From NCBI GenBank assembly GCA_963777735.1, contig CAVZRQ010000008.1:496001-560000 (forward strand): DNA of 64,000 bases, given 5' to 3'. The notes beneath the pieces were generated by a model that saw nothing but the letters and a program-made list of their open reading frames with translations, did not search any database and had not been told where the DNA came from. The stretch comes from ZC4RG30 sp963777735 (GTDB lineage Bacteria > Pseudomonadota > Gammaproteobacteria > Steroidobacterales > Steroidobacteraceae). Each line of letters begins with the position of its first letter. Positions within the stretch are counted from its first letter, which is position 1. The position numbers were made by a program, and so were the translations under genes. Below are positions 48,410 to 57,776 of this stretch, in pieces.

Positions 48410-50302
48410 TTAAACCAGCACGTCGGCGAGATTGCCTTTCTGCTCCAGCCAGTCGCGGCGATCCGACGCGCGCTTCTTGGCCAGCAGCATGTCCATCATC
48501 TGGTCGGCGCCATCGGCGGCGCTCACGGTGAGCTGTACCAGCCGACGGGTGGCCGGATCCATGGTGGTCTCGCGCAACTGCAACGGCGACATCTCGCCGA
48601 GGCCCTTGAATCGGGTAACCACCGGCTTCGCGCGACTCTTCTCGGCCTCGAGCCGGTTGATGAAGGCATCACGCTCGGCATCATCCAGCGCGTAGCCCAC
48701 CTGCTTGCCGGCATCGATGCGGTACAGCGGTGGCATGGCGACGAACACATGGCCGTTCGTCACCAGTGGCCGGAAATGCCGCAGAAACAGCGCACACAGC
48801 AAGGTGGCAATGTGCTGACCATCCGAGTCGGCGTCGGCGAGGATGCAGATCTTGTGATACCGCAGATCGGCAATGTTCGACGAGCCTGGATCAACACCGA
48901 TGGCGATGCTGATGTTGTGCACTTCTTCGGATGAAGCGACCTGGCCATGTTCCAGTTCCCAGGTGTTCAGGATCTTGCCGCGCAGGGGCATCACGGCCTG
49001 GATATTGCGGTCGCGCGCCTGTTTGGCCGAGCCGCCGGCGGAGTCGCCTTCCACGAGGAACAATTCGGAGCGGGCCGGGTCCTGCGTGGTGCAGTCGGCG
49101 AGCTTTCCGGGCAGTGCCGGCCCGGACACCGCGCGCTTGCGTGTTACGCGCTGCGCCGCCTTCAGCCGCTCCTGCGCATTCTCGATGGCGTACTGCGCGA
49201 TGCGCTCGCCGGCATCGGGATGCTGGTTGAGCCACAATGCGGTGCTGTCGCGCGCATAGCCTTCGACCAGCGCAGCGGCTTCACGCGACCCCAGTCGTTC
49301 CTTGGTCTGGCCGGCGAACTGTGGATCCTTCATGCGGATCGACAGCACGAACGACACACCATTCCAGATGTCTTCAGGGGCCAGCTTCACGCCACGCGGC
49401 AACAGGTTGCGGAATTCCGCGAACTCGCGCACCGCGGCACAGACACCCCCACGCAAGCCGTTGACATGCGTGCCGCCGCCGGCGGTCGGAATCAGGTTGA
49501 CGTAGCTCTCGGCGATGAACGCCGAAAGATCCGGCGCCCAGGCCAATGCCCACTCGACGGCATCCGTCTCAGTGCCGTGCTTGCCGGAAAGCGGTTCCTT
49601 CGGCAGGCAATCGACCTTGCCGATCTGTTCCAGCAGGTACTCCGACAGCGCGCCGGTATAGAACCACTCATCTTTCTCGCCGGTGGCTTCATTCTCGAAG
49701 CGCACCCGCAGCCCGGGGCACAGCACGGCCTTGGCCTTGAGCGTGTGGCGCAACTCGGCAGGCGCAAAGCGGTCGGTGTCGAAGAAGCTGGCTTCGGGCC
49801 AGAAACGCACGGTGGTGCCGGTGTTGGCCTTGCCCACCGTGCCGATTTCCTCGAGCTTCGAGTGGACCTTGCCGCTGCGAAACCCGATGTTGTATTCCTT
49901 GCCACCGCGCCGGACCCAGCATTCCAGCTGTTTCGACAACGCGTTGACCACCGACACACCCACGCCGTGCAGGCCGCCGGAAAACTTGTAGTTCGCGTCG
50001 GAAAATTTGCCGCCCGCATGCAGTCGCGTGAGGATCAGCTCGACGCCGCTCACTTTCTCCTTCGGGTGGATATCCACCGGCATGCCGCGCCCATTGTCGG
50101 TGACCTGCAGCGAGCCGTCCTTGAAGAGCACGACTTCGACCAGGTCGCAATGCCCGGCCAGCGCTTCGTCCACGCTGTTGTCGATGACTTCGTGCGCGAG
50201 GTGATTGGGCCGGGTGGTGTCGGTGTACATGCCGGGGCGGCGCCGCACCGGATCAAGGCCCGAGAGGACCTCGATGTCTGAAGCACTATAGGAAGATGTC
50301 AT
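48410..50302 (-). CDS. parE: DNA topoisomerase IV subunit B
   Basis: ParE is the ATPase subunit of topoisomerase IV. The 630-residue protein shows the GHKL ATPase motifs (HEVIDNSVDEALAG, VTDNGRGMPVDIH, GLHGVGVSVVNALSK) and the Toprim motifs (LFLVEGDSAGGSAKQARDR, LADADSDGQHIATLL). Its length matches ParE rather than the longer gammaproteobacterial GyrB. It is divergent from xseB with 90 bases between. Confidence 0.97.
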   Translation of the reverse strand: MTSSYSASDIEVLSGLDPVRRRPGMYTDTTRPNHLAHEVIDNSVDEALAGHCDLVEVVLFKDGSLQVTDNGRGMPVDIHPKEKVSGVELILTRLHAGGKFSDANYKFSGGLHGVGVSVVNALSKQLECWVRRGGKEYNIGFRSGKVHSKLEEIGTVGKANTGTTVRFWPEASFFDTDRFAPAELRHTLKAKAVLCPGLRVRFENEATGEKDEWFYTGALSEYLLEQIGKVDCLPKEPLSGKHGTETDAVEWALAWAPDLSAFIAESYVNLIPTAGGGTHVNGLRGGVCAAVREFAEFRNLLPRGVKLAPEDIWNGVSFVLSIRMKDPQFAGQTKERLGSREAAALVEGYARDSTALWLNQHPDAGERIAQYAIENAQERLKAAQRVTRKRAVSGPALPGKLADCTTQDPARSELFLVEGDSAGGSAKQARDRNIQAVMPLRGKILNTWELEHGQVASSEEVHNISIAIGVDPGSSNIADLRYHKICILADADSDGQHIATLLCALFLRHFRPLVTNGHVFVAMPPLYRIDAGKQVGYALDDAERDAFINRLEAEKSRAKPVVTRFKGLGEMSPLQLRETTMDPATRRLVQLTVSAADGADQMMDMLLAKKRASDRRDWLEQKGNLADVLV

Positions 50303-50380
50303 TACGGATCGTTATGCGGAGAATCCATGGAGATTGCATGGAGCGCGATTCTACATCGCAACCGCTGCCGGCAGGTGAGC

Positions 50381-50386
50381 TAGACT
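50381..50386 (+). promoter_or_regulatory. -10 element abutting the xseB start
   Basis: TAGACT ends six bases before the xseB ATG at 50393 in the 90-base gap from parE. No good -35 is visible. It would give a leaderless transcript for the xseB-ispA-dxs group. Confidence 0.4.
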
Positions 50387-50392
50387 TCAATC

Positions 50393-50656
50393 ATGAACCG
50401 CAAAACACGCAACGAAGCGGCCGCGCCGGACTTCGAGCAGGCGCTGTCTGAGCTTGAGAAGCTGATCGCGCAGCTGGAACGCGGCGATCTGCCGCTGGCC
50501 GATTCCCTCGCGCTGTTCGAACAGGGCGTGGCGCTGACACGCAGCTGCCACGCAGCGCTTGCCCAGGCCCAGCAGCGCGTGGAAATTCTGCTGAAGGAAG
50601 GCGACGGCGAGCGTCTCCGCCCGTTCGATGCCGATGCAGAAACCGGCAATGACTGA
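50393..50656 (+). CDS. xseB: Exonuclease VII small subunit
   Basis: XseB binds XseA to form exonuclease VII, a single-strand DNA exonuclease. The 87-residue helical protein has the family core DFEQALSELEKLIAQLERGDLPLADSLALFEQGVAL (motif residues about 11-45) and the CHAALAQAQQRVE tail. It overlaps ispA by eight bases, the usual xseB-ispA-dxs order. Confidence 0.95.
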   Translation: MNRKTRNEAAAPDFEQALSELEKLIAQLERGDLPLADSLALFEQGVALTRSCHAALAQAQQRVEILLKEGDGERLRPFDADAETGND

Positions 50657-51551
50657 TACCGCGCCTTTCGATGCGAGCCTTGCGCAATGGCGTGCCCGTG
50701 CGGAGCTGCAACTGGCGAAGCAGCTGGACCTGCCCGACCCGGGAACCGCGCGACTGGGCGAGGCCATGCGCTACAGCACACTGGGCGGCGGCAAGCGCCT
50801 GCGGCCGATACTGGTCTATGCCACGGGCACGGCATTGGGCGCCGCGCCGGAACTGCTGGATGACGCCGCTGTTGCCGTGGAACTGATCCATGTTTACAGC
50901 CTGGTGCATGACGACCTGCCGGCCATGGACGACGACGATCTGCGGCGCGGTCGCCCCACCTGCCACAAGGCCTATGACGAAGGCACTGCCGTGCTGGTCG
51001 GCGATGCGCTGCAGGCGCTGGCCTTCCAGGTCATCGCCGGCCGCTCTCCGGCGCCGCCCTCGCCGGCCGCGCGTTTGCAGCAGATACAGGTGCTGGCACA
51101 GGGCATTGGCACGGCCGGCATGGCCGGCGGCCAGGCCATCGATCTGGAAGCCGTCGGCAAGACCCTTTCCGCCGCGACGCTGGAAGGCATGCACCGTCGC
51201 AAGACCGGTGCGTTGATCCAGGCCAGTGTGCTGCTCGGCGCCATCGCTGCAGGCATTGCCGATGGCAGCGAATATGACGCGCTGGCCACCTATGGGGCCG
51301 AACTGGGCCTCGCCTTCCAGATCCAGGACGATGTGCTCGACGTCGCGGGTGAAACGGCTGCACTGGGCAAGACTGCGGGTGCAGACGCCGCGCGGGGCAA
51401 ACCTACCTATCCGAGCGTGCATGGGCTGGCGCAGGCCGCGCAACTGGCACGTCACCACCGGGATACCGCAGTGGGCGCGATTGCGGGGCTCGGCTCACGC
51501 GCAGCCGACCTGATCCGTCTGGCCGACATGGTCGTGGAGCGCAGCCACTGA
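50649..51551 (+). CDS. ispA: Farnesyl diphosphate synthase
   Basis: IspA condenses IPP with DMAPP and geranyl diphosphate to give farnesyl diphosphate. The 300-residue all-helical enzyme has the first Asp-rich motif in LVHDDLPAMDDDDLRRG (~88-104), GGKRLRPIL, and the second motif FQIQDDVLD. The ATG at 50649 lies inside the xseB tail; coupling by overlap is likely. A longer frame starting at 50628 adds only xseB-overlapping codons. Confidence 0.95.
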   Translation: MTDTAPFDASLAQWRARAELQLAKQLDLPDPGTARLGEAMRYSTLGGGKRLRPILVYATGTALGAAPELLDDAAVAVELIHVYSLVHDDLPAMDDDDLRRGRPTCHKAYDEGTAVLVGDALQALAFQVIAGRSPAPPSPAARLQQIQVLAQGIGTAGMAGGQAIDLEAVGKTLSAATLEGMHRRKTGALIQASVLLGAIAAGIADGSEYDALATYGAELGLAFQIQDDVLDVAGETAALGKTAGADAARGKPTYPSVHGLAQAAQLARHHRDTAVGAIAGLGSRAADLIRLADMVVERSH

Positions 51552-51578
51552 ACGCCGGGCTCCCCCGTGCCACCGGTG

Positions 51579-51584
51579 TAAACT
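51579..51584 (+). promoter_or_regulatory. Possible -10 element abutting the dxs start
   Basis: TAAACT ends seven bases before the dxs ATG at 51592, in the 40-base gap after ispA, where no ribosome-binding site is seen. The match to TATAAT is moderate. Confidence 0.3.
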
Positions 51585-51591
51585 TGCCGCC

Positions 51592-53505
51592 ATGAGTGCT
51601 GAAGGCTTTTCCCTGCTGGATCAAGTGCGCGAACCTGCCGACCTGCGCGCGCTGGAACCGGCAGACCTGACCCAGCTCGCGACGGAACTGCGCCAGTTCC
51701 TGATACAGACCGTAGCTACCCGCGGCGGCCACTTTGCCGCCGGCCTCGGCACCGTCGAACTGACCATCGCCCTGCACTACGTCTACAACACACCCTGGGA
51801 CAGGCTGGTCTGGGATGTTGGCCACCAGGCCTATCCGCACAAGGTGCTCACTGGCCGGCGCGAGCAGCTGCATTCGATCAAACAGCGCGATGGCCTTGCG
51901 CCATTTCCGAACCGCGCGGAAAGCGAATACGACACCTTCGGCACCGGGCACTCCAGCACCTCGGTCAGCGCAGCGCTGGGCATGGCCACGGCGGCGGCGC
52001 AGCGTGGCGAGAACCGCCGCGCGGTGGCGATCATCGGCGATGGCGCCATGAGTGGCGGCATGGCGTTCGAAGCCCTGAACCATGCAGGCAGCCTTTCCAC
52101 CGACCTGCTGGTGGTGCTCAACGACAACGAGATGTCGATCTCGGAGGGCGTGGGCGCGCTGTCGCAGTATTTTGCGCGTGTGCTGGCCGGCCGTTTCTAC
52201 TCGCAACTGCGCGAGGGCGGGAAAAAGGTCCTGAGCCAGATGCCAACGATGCGGGAGCTGGCCCGCCGCTCCGAAGAACACATGAAGGGCATGGTATTGC
52301 CCGGCACGATGTTCGAGGAGATGGGGTTCAATTACATCGGCCCGATCGACGGGCACGATCTGAAGGCCCTGGTCAGCGCCCTGACGAATATCCGCGAACT
52401 CAAAGGTCCGCAGTTCCTGCACGTGGTCACCCGCAAGGGCAAGGGCTATGCCCCTGCAGAAGCAGACCCCATCGCCTGGCATGGTCCTGGCCCGTTTGAT
52501 CCGGTCACCGGCACGATCTTCAAGGAAAAGGCCGGACCACCCAGCTTCTCGCGCATCTTCGGCGATTGGCTTTGCGACATGGCCGCCGCCGACCCGCTGA
52601 TCCTCGCCATCACGCCGGCCATGCGCGAAGGCTCGGGACTGGTGGAGTTTTCGAAGCGCTTCCCGGCTCGCTACTTCGACGTCGCGATTGCCGAACAGCA
52701 TGCGGTCACGTTTGCGGCAGGCCTTGCAACCGAGGGCTTCAAGCCCGTGGTGGCCATCTACTCGACCTTCCTGCAGCGCGGCTACGACCAGCTCATCCAC
52801 GACGTCGCCCTGCAGAAACTGCCGGTCATCTTCGCGCTGGATCGCGCGGGCCTGGTCGGCGGCGATGGCGCCACGCATCAGGGCAGCTTCGACATCAGTT
52901 TCCTGCGCTGCATTCCGAACATGGTGGTGATGACACCCTCCGACGAAAACGAGTGCCGGCAGATGCTCTACACCGCGACCACGCTGCAACAGCCGTCGGC
53001 CGTGCGTTATCCGCGGGGCGCCGGCGTCGGCGCCAAGGTGAGCCAGGAGATGACGGCCTTGCCGGTGGGTCGCGCGGTGACGCGTCGTGAAGGTCGCGCC
53101 GGACTCGCCATACTTTCATTTGGCCCGCTGCTGCCCGCCGCACTTGCGGCCGCGGAAGATCATGACGCCACCGTGCTGGACATGCGCTTCGTCAAACCGC
53201 TGGATCGTGAGGCGGTGCTGCGCGTGGCGCTGAAGTCCCGGGCGTTGTGCACCATCGAGGAAAACGTGGTGGCCGGCGGTGCCGGCTCCGCGGTGGGTGA
53301 ACTGCTGGCCGAAACCGGCATCGCCCTGCCGCTGCTGCACATCGGAATCCCGGACCAGTTCATCGAACACGGCTCGCGCGATGCGTGTCTTGCCATGGCC
53401 GGGCTCGACGCCGTCACCATCCGGCAGCGGATCAGCCAGTGGTGGCGCGGCCTGGACGAGGGCGCGGCCCTGGTTCAGGGCGGAGGCGGACGCCAGAGCG
53501 CATAG
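51592..53505 (+). CDS. dxs: 1-deoxy-D-xylulose-5-phosphate synthase
   Basis: Dxs makes DXP from pyruvate and glyceraldehyde 3-phosphate, the first step of the MEP isoprenoid pathway; it also feeds thiamine and PLP synthesis. The 637-residue TPP enzyme has the N-terminal GGHFAAGLGTVELTIALHYVYNTP, the TPP/Mg motif GDGAMSGGMAFEALN (about 150-164), the transketolase central region DVAIAEQHAVTFAAGLA and the C-terminal domain. Its last 31 bases overlap the small membrane protein gene on the other strand. Confidence 0.97.
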   Translation: MSAEGFSLLDQVREPADLRALEPADLTQLATELRQFLIQTVATRGGHFAAGLGTVELTIALHYVYNTPWDRLVWDVGHQAYPHKVLTGRREQLHSIKQRDGLAPFPNRAESEYDTFGTGHSSTSVSAALGMATAAAQRGENRRAVAIIGDGAMSGGMAFEALNHAGSLSTDLLVVLNDNEMSISEGVGALSQYFARVLAGRFYSQLREGGKKVLSQMPTMRELARRSEEHMKGMVLPGTMFEEMGFNYIGPIDGHDLKALVSALTNIRELKGPQFLHVVTRKGKGYAPAEADPIAWHGPGPFDPVTGTIFKEKAGPPSFSRIFGDWLCDMAAADPLILAITPAMREGSGLVEFSKRFPARYFDVAIAEQHAVTFAAGLATEGFKPVVAIYSTFLQRGYDQLIHDVALQKLPVIFALDRAGLVGGDGATHQGSFDISFLRCIPNMVVMTPSDENECRQMLYTATTLQQPSAVRYPRGAGVGAKVSQEMTALPVGRAVTRREGRAGLAILSFGPLLPAALAAAEDHDATVLDMRFVKPLDREAVLRVALKSRALCTIEENVVAGGAGSAVGELLAETGIALPLLHIGIPDQFIEHGSRDACLAMAGLDAVTIRQRISQWWRGLDEGAALVQGGGGRQSA

Positions 53506-53717
53506 CAGCTCACGGCCATCCAGATCACATTGAGCGCCGCCGAGGGAATGGCGCCATTCCAGCCGCTGTTCACGATGAAGCCCAGCGCACCAAACAGGTT
53601 GAGACCCTGGTAGAGCCGTGAGCGCGCGGCAATCCTGCCGGTCGAAAGCATCGCATACGCCAGCAGAATCAATCCGGCTGCCATCCAGCCAGTGGCTTCA
53701 ATCAACAGGTTCAGCAT
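53475..53717 (-). CDS. Small membrane protein of the CBU_0592 type
   Basis: An 80-residue protein with three hydrophobic segments (about 2-22, 35-50 and 60-74) and the pattern GWMAAGLILLAYAMLSTGR ... YQGLNLFGALGFIVNSGWNGA, which I recognise as the uncharacterised CBU_0592-like membrane family. The start at 53717 is chosen because upstream codons fall in the ABC gene. It is 16 bases from the ATPase gene stop on the same strand and overlaps dxs at its 3' end. Function unknown. Confidence 0.75.
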   Translation of the reverse strand: MLNLLIEATGWMAAGLILLAYAMLSTGRIAARSRLYQGLNLFGALGFIVNSGWNGAIPSAALNVIWMAVSCYALWRPPPP

Positions 53718-53733
53718 TCGGTTGTCCTGGTTC

Positions 53734-54504
53734 TCAGGGTGAAAAATCCACAAAGGCACGGGCACCGCTGCCACTTACCGTGGCGTCCATCTCGAACAAC
53801 TCACGCATCACTGCGGTGGTGATCGTGGTTGCCGGGGGCCCATCGGCCAGCAGCTGTCCGCCTTTCAGCGCCCACACCCGCGTGGCGCAGCGCAGGGCAA
53901 TGTTCAAGTCATGCAAGCTGGCAATGACCAGCTTGCCCTGCTCCACCGCCAGCTGCCGCAGCCGTCGCGCCGCATCCCAGGCATGCCTCGGATCGAGGCC
54001 TGCCAAGGGCTCATCGACGATCAATGCCTGCGGATCGGCCACCAGCGCCCGCGCCAGCATGGCGCGCGCCAGCTCGCCACCGGAAAGGGTTGTCACCGCC
54101 TGCGCACGCTGCCGCTGCAGATCGCAGGCCGTCAGCACGGCCTCGATCCGCGCCTGTTCGCCGGGATTCGATTCGCCAAAGCGCAATGCGGAGGGAGCCA
54201 GCCCCAGCGCAATCATGCGCTCCACCGCCAAGGGCCATTCACAGCGCGCATTCTGGGGGAGATAGGCCCGCCGCAATGCCAGCTCACGCGCGGAGATTGC
54301 TGCCAGTGGGAGACCATCCAGCTCAACCGCGCCTGAATCGGCCTGCAGCAAACCAGCAAGGGTCGCCAGCAGTGTTGATTTGCCGCTGCCATTCGGGCCA
54401 ATGACCGCAATGAACTCGCCGCCACTGCAGTCGACATGCAGATCGCCGAGTATCCGGCGACCACCACGCACCACGCTCAGCGCCGTTGCCTGCAACCGGA
54501 TCAC
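53734..54504 (-). CDS. Cobalamin/iron-siderophore-type ABC transporter ATPase
   Basis: A 256-residue ATPase of the BtuD/FecE/FhuC group. Walker A is GPNGSGKST, the Q-loop is YLPQNARCEWPLAVERMIALG, the signature LSGGELARAMLARAL, Walker B ALIVDEPLAGLD and the switch His is in IASLHDLNIAL. The GTG start overlaps the permease stop (GTGA). The three-gene order binding protein, permease, ATPase is that of BtuF-C-D or Fec/Fhu importers. The substrate, vitamin B12 or ferric siderophore, is not decided by sequence. Confidence 0.9.
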   Translation of the reverse strand: MIRLQATALSVVRGGRRILGDLHVDCSGGEFIAVIGPNGSGKSTLLATLAGLLQADSGAVELDGLPLAAISARELALRRAYLPQNARCEWPLAVERMIALGLAPSALRFGESNPGEQARIEAVLTACDLQRQRAQAVTTLSGGELARAMLARALVADPQALIVDEPLAGLDPRHAWDAARRLRQLAVEQGKLVIASLHDLNIALRCATRVWALKGGQLLADGPPATTITTAVMRELFEMDATVSGSGARAFVDFSP

Positions 54505-55478
54505 GGCGACTCCGACTTCATCCGCCACACCAGCCACATGAAGAAAGGCGACCCGACCAGACCGGTCAGCACGCCGAGTTTCAACTCCTGGTCCAGTGGC
54601 AGGATGCGCGTGGCAATGTCTGCTAGCAGCAGCAGCACGGCGCCGCAAAGTGCGGCCGGCCACAACACCCGACGCGGTTCGTAACCTACTGCGCCGCGCA
54701 CCAGATGCGGCGCCAGCAAACCGATGAAGCCGATCGCACCGGTGACCGAAGTGGCCGCGCCAACAGCCAGCGCCGTGCCGAGCAGCACCCGGCGGCGCAG
54801 CCCTCCCAGATCAACGCCGAGGCTCGCGGCCTGCCGTTCACCCAGACTCAGGGCATCCAGCGCTCTCCCTGTACCGAGCAAAAGCACCGCGCCCACCAGG
54901 ATGAACGGAGCAGACAACAGCAGCTGGTCCCAGCCGCGATCCGCCAGCGAACCCAGCATCCAGTGCGAGATCTCATAGGCCGCATAGGGATTGGGTGCGA
55001 GATTCAGCACCAACGCCGTACCCGCCAGCATCAATCCCGACACTGCCGCACCGGCCAGTATCAACGCGAGCACACCACCACTCGCGCCCAACGCCAGGGT
55101 CAGCATGGTGCCAAGCAGAGCGCCAAACAGACCAAACACTGGAATTGCCAACGCCCACAGCGCGCCAAGCCCCGTATAGATGGCAATGACGGCGCCGAGC
55201 GCCGCGCCTGAGGAAACGCCCAGCAGTCCGGGTTCGGCCAGAGGATTGCGGGTGAGCCCCTGCAACACGGCACCGGCCAGACCGAGCACGCCACCCACCA
55301 GAATCGCGAGCAACAGCCTCGGCACCCGCAGTTCCCACAAGATGAGCTGCGCCAGTTCGGCATCACTGCCCTGCAGTTGCCAGGGCCACAGCCAGCCACT
55401 GCGACCGAGCAGCAGCGATACGCCGGAAAGACCCAGCAGCAGCATCGAGAGTTTCAGGCAGAGCGGGCGCGAGCTCAT
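54501..55478 (-). CDS. FecCD/BtuC-type ABC transporter permease
   Basis: A 325-residue inner-membrane permease with about nine or ten hydrophobic segments. It has the family signatures RVPRLLLAILVGGVLGLAGAVLQGLTRNPLAEPGLLGVSSGAALGA (around residues 55-100) and, near the end, GAIGFIGLLAPHLVRGAVG. The ATG at 55478 overlaps the binding-protein stop (ATGA); the upstream extension is not membrane-like. BtuC and FecD-like proteins share these motifs. Confidence 0.92.
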   Translation of the reverse strand: MSSRPLCLKLSMLLLGLSGVSLLLGRSGWLWPWQLQGSDAELAQLILWELRVPRLLLAILVGGVLGLAGAVLQGLTRNPLAEPGLLGVSSGAALGAVIAIYTGLGALWALAIPVFGLFGALLGTMLTLALGASGGVLALILAGAAVSGLMLAGTALVLNLAPNPYAAYEISHWMLGSLADRGWDQLLLSAPFILVGAVLLLGTGRALDALSLGERQAASLGVDLGGLRRRVLLGTALAVGAATSVTGAIGFIGLLAPHLVRGAVGYEPRRVLWPAALCGAVLLLLADIATRILPLDQELKLGVLTGLVGSPFFMWLVWRMKSESP

Positions 55479-56323
55479 CTTTGCTGTCCGCTGCGCAGGC
55501 GGGCAAATTCGTCTGCCAGCTGCAGCGCCAGTTGCGATGCGCGTGGCACGCCACAGCCAAAAACTGCTTCGGGATACTCGATGGTGTGCAGCCATGGCAA
55601 GGCACGCAGCACCCGGTGATGTGCAACATCATTGCGCAATGCCGGCTTGCTGCCGTACGTGGCTCCGCGCAGCAAAACATCCGGCCTTGCCTGCAGAACC
55701 TGCTCCAGATCAAAACTGCTGCGCGCTCCGGATCTGGCAGCCAGGTTGACCGCGCCGGCCGTTTCGAGAATGGTGTTGAACAGCGTATCGATGCCGGGAA
55801 CGTCATCCCCTGCGCCACTCCAGCCAATCGCGCGCACCGGCTGGGCAGGCTGGAGCCGGGACAGAAGAGCCAGATCCCGATCCATCTGCTGCAGAAGCAC
55901 CTCGGCCTTCGCCGACGTCCCGGTAGCGACGGCCACTTCACGCGTGGTGCGGCGGATGCCTTCCCAGTCATTCGCCGGATCCACTTCCAGAAGCGGCACG
56001 CCAACCTTGCGCAGCAATGCCCGCGTCGTGCCGGTTGTGAAGCGACCGGCGATGACCAGGTCTGGCTTCAAAGCCAGCACTTCTTCGGCACTGCCGCGAT
56101 TGACCCGCAACAACTGCGCAACAGGCAACAGGATGGGGTCGCCCTCGGAACGGGATAGCCAGGTGATCGAGGCAATCCGTTCTGCCGGGACCAACGCCAT
56201 CAGCAGCTGATCGGTGCAAAGATTGAGCGAGACGATGCGTTGCGGGGCGCCCGCACGGGCTGCAGCGGCAAGCAAGAGCAGCAGCAGAACACTCGGGATG
56301 ATTGACGAACGCGGTAGCGCCAT
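55475..56323 (-). CDS. Periplasmic binding protein (BtuF/FhuD family)
   Basis: A 282-residue protein with a cleavable signal (SVLLLLLLAAAARAGA) and the helical-backbone class III binding fold: PQRIVSLNLCTDQLLMALVP, ALKPDLVIAG, RALPWLHTIEYP. It delivers a corrinoid or siderophore to the adjoining permease. The ATG at 56323 is preceded by a stem-loop that places AGGA in the loop. No TonB-dependent receptor is present in the window. Transcription probably continues from the kinase gene 63 bases upstream. Confidence 0.87.
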   Translation of the reverse strand: MALPRSSIIPSVLLLLLLAAAARAGAPQRIVSLNLCTDQLLMALVPAERIASITWLSRSEGDPILLPVAQLLRVNRGSAEEVLALKPDLVIAGRFTTGTTRALLRKVGVPLLEVDPANDWEGIRRTTREVAVATGTSAKAEVLLQQMDRDLALLSRLQPAQPVRAIGWSGAGDDVPGIDTLFNTILETAGAVNLAARSGARSSFDLEQVLQARPDVLLRGATYGSKPALRNDVAHHRVLRALPWLHTIEYPEAVFGCGVPRASQLALQLADEFARLRSGQQR

Positions 56324-56325
56324 GC

Positions 56326-56377
56326 CGTGGGGATCCTGAAATGAACCCCACGCGCCGCGCGGGTCCGATGACCCGCG
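56326..56377 (-). promoter_or_regulatory. Two stem-loops ahead of the binding-protein start
   Basis: Between the kinase stop and the binding-protein ATG, the minus strand can form CGCGGGTC-ATCG-GACCCGCG (56377-56358) and then CGTGGGG...CCCCACG (56352-56326). The loop of the second holds the ribosome-binding AGGA, and its stem ends two bases before the ATG. Neither has a T-tail. The first may be a weak terminator or processing site; the second may affect translation. Confidence 0.45.
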
Positions 56378-56386
56378 GATCTTCGC

Positions 56387-57703
56387 TTATTGCGCGGCGG
56401 CTGTCGCCTGTTCCGACTTCTGCAGCCGTTCGATCAGGGAGCGCAGGAACACCCGGTTGAAGCGCAACTGGCAGGAGGCCGAGGCCTGTTCCAGCAGAGT
56501 CGCACCGACCTTCAGCAAGGTCACGTTGCCCGCTGTGCGCACCGACGCGGATCGTCGCGCACCCGGCACATAGCTGGATTCACCAAAACAATCGCCCGTA
56601 CTGAGGGCACCTACGTTGCGGCCGTTCCGCTGCACCGCGCAGTTGCCGGCCACCACCACATAGAAACGATCGTCCATGTCGCCTTCGCGGACCACTTCCT
56701 CGTTGGCCGCATAATTCTGCCAGCTGCTGGCCTTCAGCACTTCGCCGATCTCCGACTGCGAGAAGTCATGGAAGAACTTGAGCTTGCGCAACAGCGCCAT
56801 CTGCTCGGTCTGCTCCATGTGGTCGGTGCGGGTCCGCAGCTTCTGGTGGACACGCGTCAGTGCCGCGGCGAAATCCAGACCGCTGCGATAGCGCTTCTCC
56901 GGATCCTTCTGCAGCGCCATCGCCACCACGTTCTCGAGTTCCTCGGTGACTTCGCTGCGCAGGGTGTGGATCGGCGCCGGCGTGGCGTAGACGATCTGGT
57001 GCATCAGCTTGGCGAGGTTGCCGGCACGGAATGGCCGCGTGCCGGTCAGCAGTTCATACATCACGGCGCCGAGCGAATACAGATCGGAGCGATTGGTGAG
57101 CTCCTGGCTCTGCACCTGCTCGGGTGACATGTAGCTCGGACTGCCGGCAATGCCTTCAATGCGCGACATGTCCGAGCCATCGATCAGCGCGATGCCGAAG
57201 TCGATGATGCGCACATCGCCTTCCTGCGTGTAGAGAATGTTGGACGGCTTGATGTCGCGATGAATCACGCCGCGTGAGTGCGCGTAGTGCAGTGCCTTGG
57301 CGCACTTGAAGATGATCTCGACGATCATGTCGATGCGCAGCATGTCCTCGCCGCGGCAGAAGGCGGCCAGCGTGCGTGCGCCGTGCACATATTCGGTCAC
57401 CACATAACAGCGACCATCCTCTTCGCCCGCATCGTAGATGGGCATGAGCTGCGGATGCTGCAGCATGCCCACCATGTGGGCCTCGGACAGGAACATCTTG
57501 CGTGCGACACGCGCCTTGTCTTCGTCGTCACCATGGTCGCTGTTGTAGACCTTGATGGCCACGTCGCGACCGTAATACGGATCGTGCGAAAGGTAGACGA
57601 TACCGGTGCTGCCCTGCCCCACCTCGCGGACGATCACGTACTTGCCGATCCGCTCCGGGACCGCGCGTGCCGCACGTGAAAGTCTTGCAGTATTGGTGGA
57701 CAT
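56387..57703 (-). CDS. Serine/threonine protein kinase with C-terminal cyclic-nucleotide-binding domain
   Basis: A 438-residue cytosolic protein. The Hanks kinase (about 20-285) has VGQGSTGIVYLS, VAIKVY, VIHRDIKPSNILY, IIDFGIALI, GSPSYMSPEQ and DLYSLGAVMYELL. From about 300 a CRP-like cNMP-binding fold follows (FSQSEIGEVL, VVREGDMDDRFYVVVAGNCAV, LSTGDCFGESSYVPGARRSASV). Its phosphate-binding cassette FGESSYVPGARRSA resembles active ones. Kinase activity may be tuned by cAMP, cGMP or another ligand. The ATG at 57703 is preferred to a TTG at 57751. It precedes the BtuFCD-like genes. Confidence 0.88.
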   Translation of the reverse strand: MSTNTARLSRAARAVPERIGKYVIVREVGQGSTGIVYLSHDPYYGRDVAIKVYNSDHGDDEDKARVARKMFLSEAHMVGMLQHPQLMPIYDAGEEDGRCYVVTEYVHGARTLAAFCRGEDMLRIDMIVEIIFKCAKALHYAHSRGVIHRDIKPSNILYTQEGDVRIIDFGIALIDGSDMSRIEGIAGSPSYMSPEQVQSQELTNRSDLYSLGAVMYELLTGTRPFRAGNLAKLMHQIVYATPAPIHTLRSEVTEELENVVAMALQKDPEKRYRSGLDFAAALTRVHQKLRTRTDHMEQTEQMALLRKLKFFHDFSQSEIGEVLKASSWQNYAANEEVVREGDMDDRFYVVVAGNCAVQRNGRNVGALSTGDCFGESSYVPGARRSASVRTAGNVTLLKVGATLLEQASASCQLRFNRVFLRSLIERLQKSEQATAAAQ

Positions 57704-57776
57704 GGACACTCGCGAAGATCTGTGTCCGACAGGATAGGTTTTTCGCGACAAAGTCAGATGTGATGCGCCTCTAGGA

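Noticed and set aside
56324..56386. Cobalamin riboswitch before the BtuF-like gene
   Set aside because: The space is 63 bases, far shorter than the ~200-base element, and no B12-box sequence is seen.
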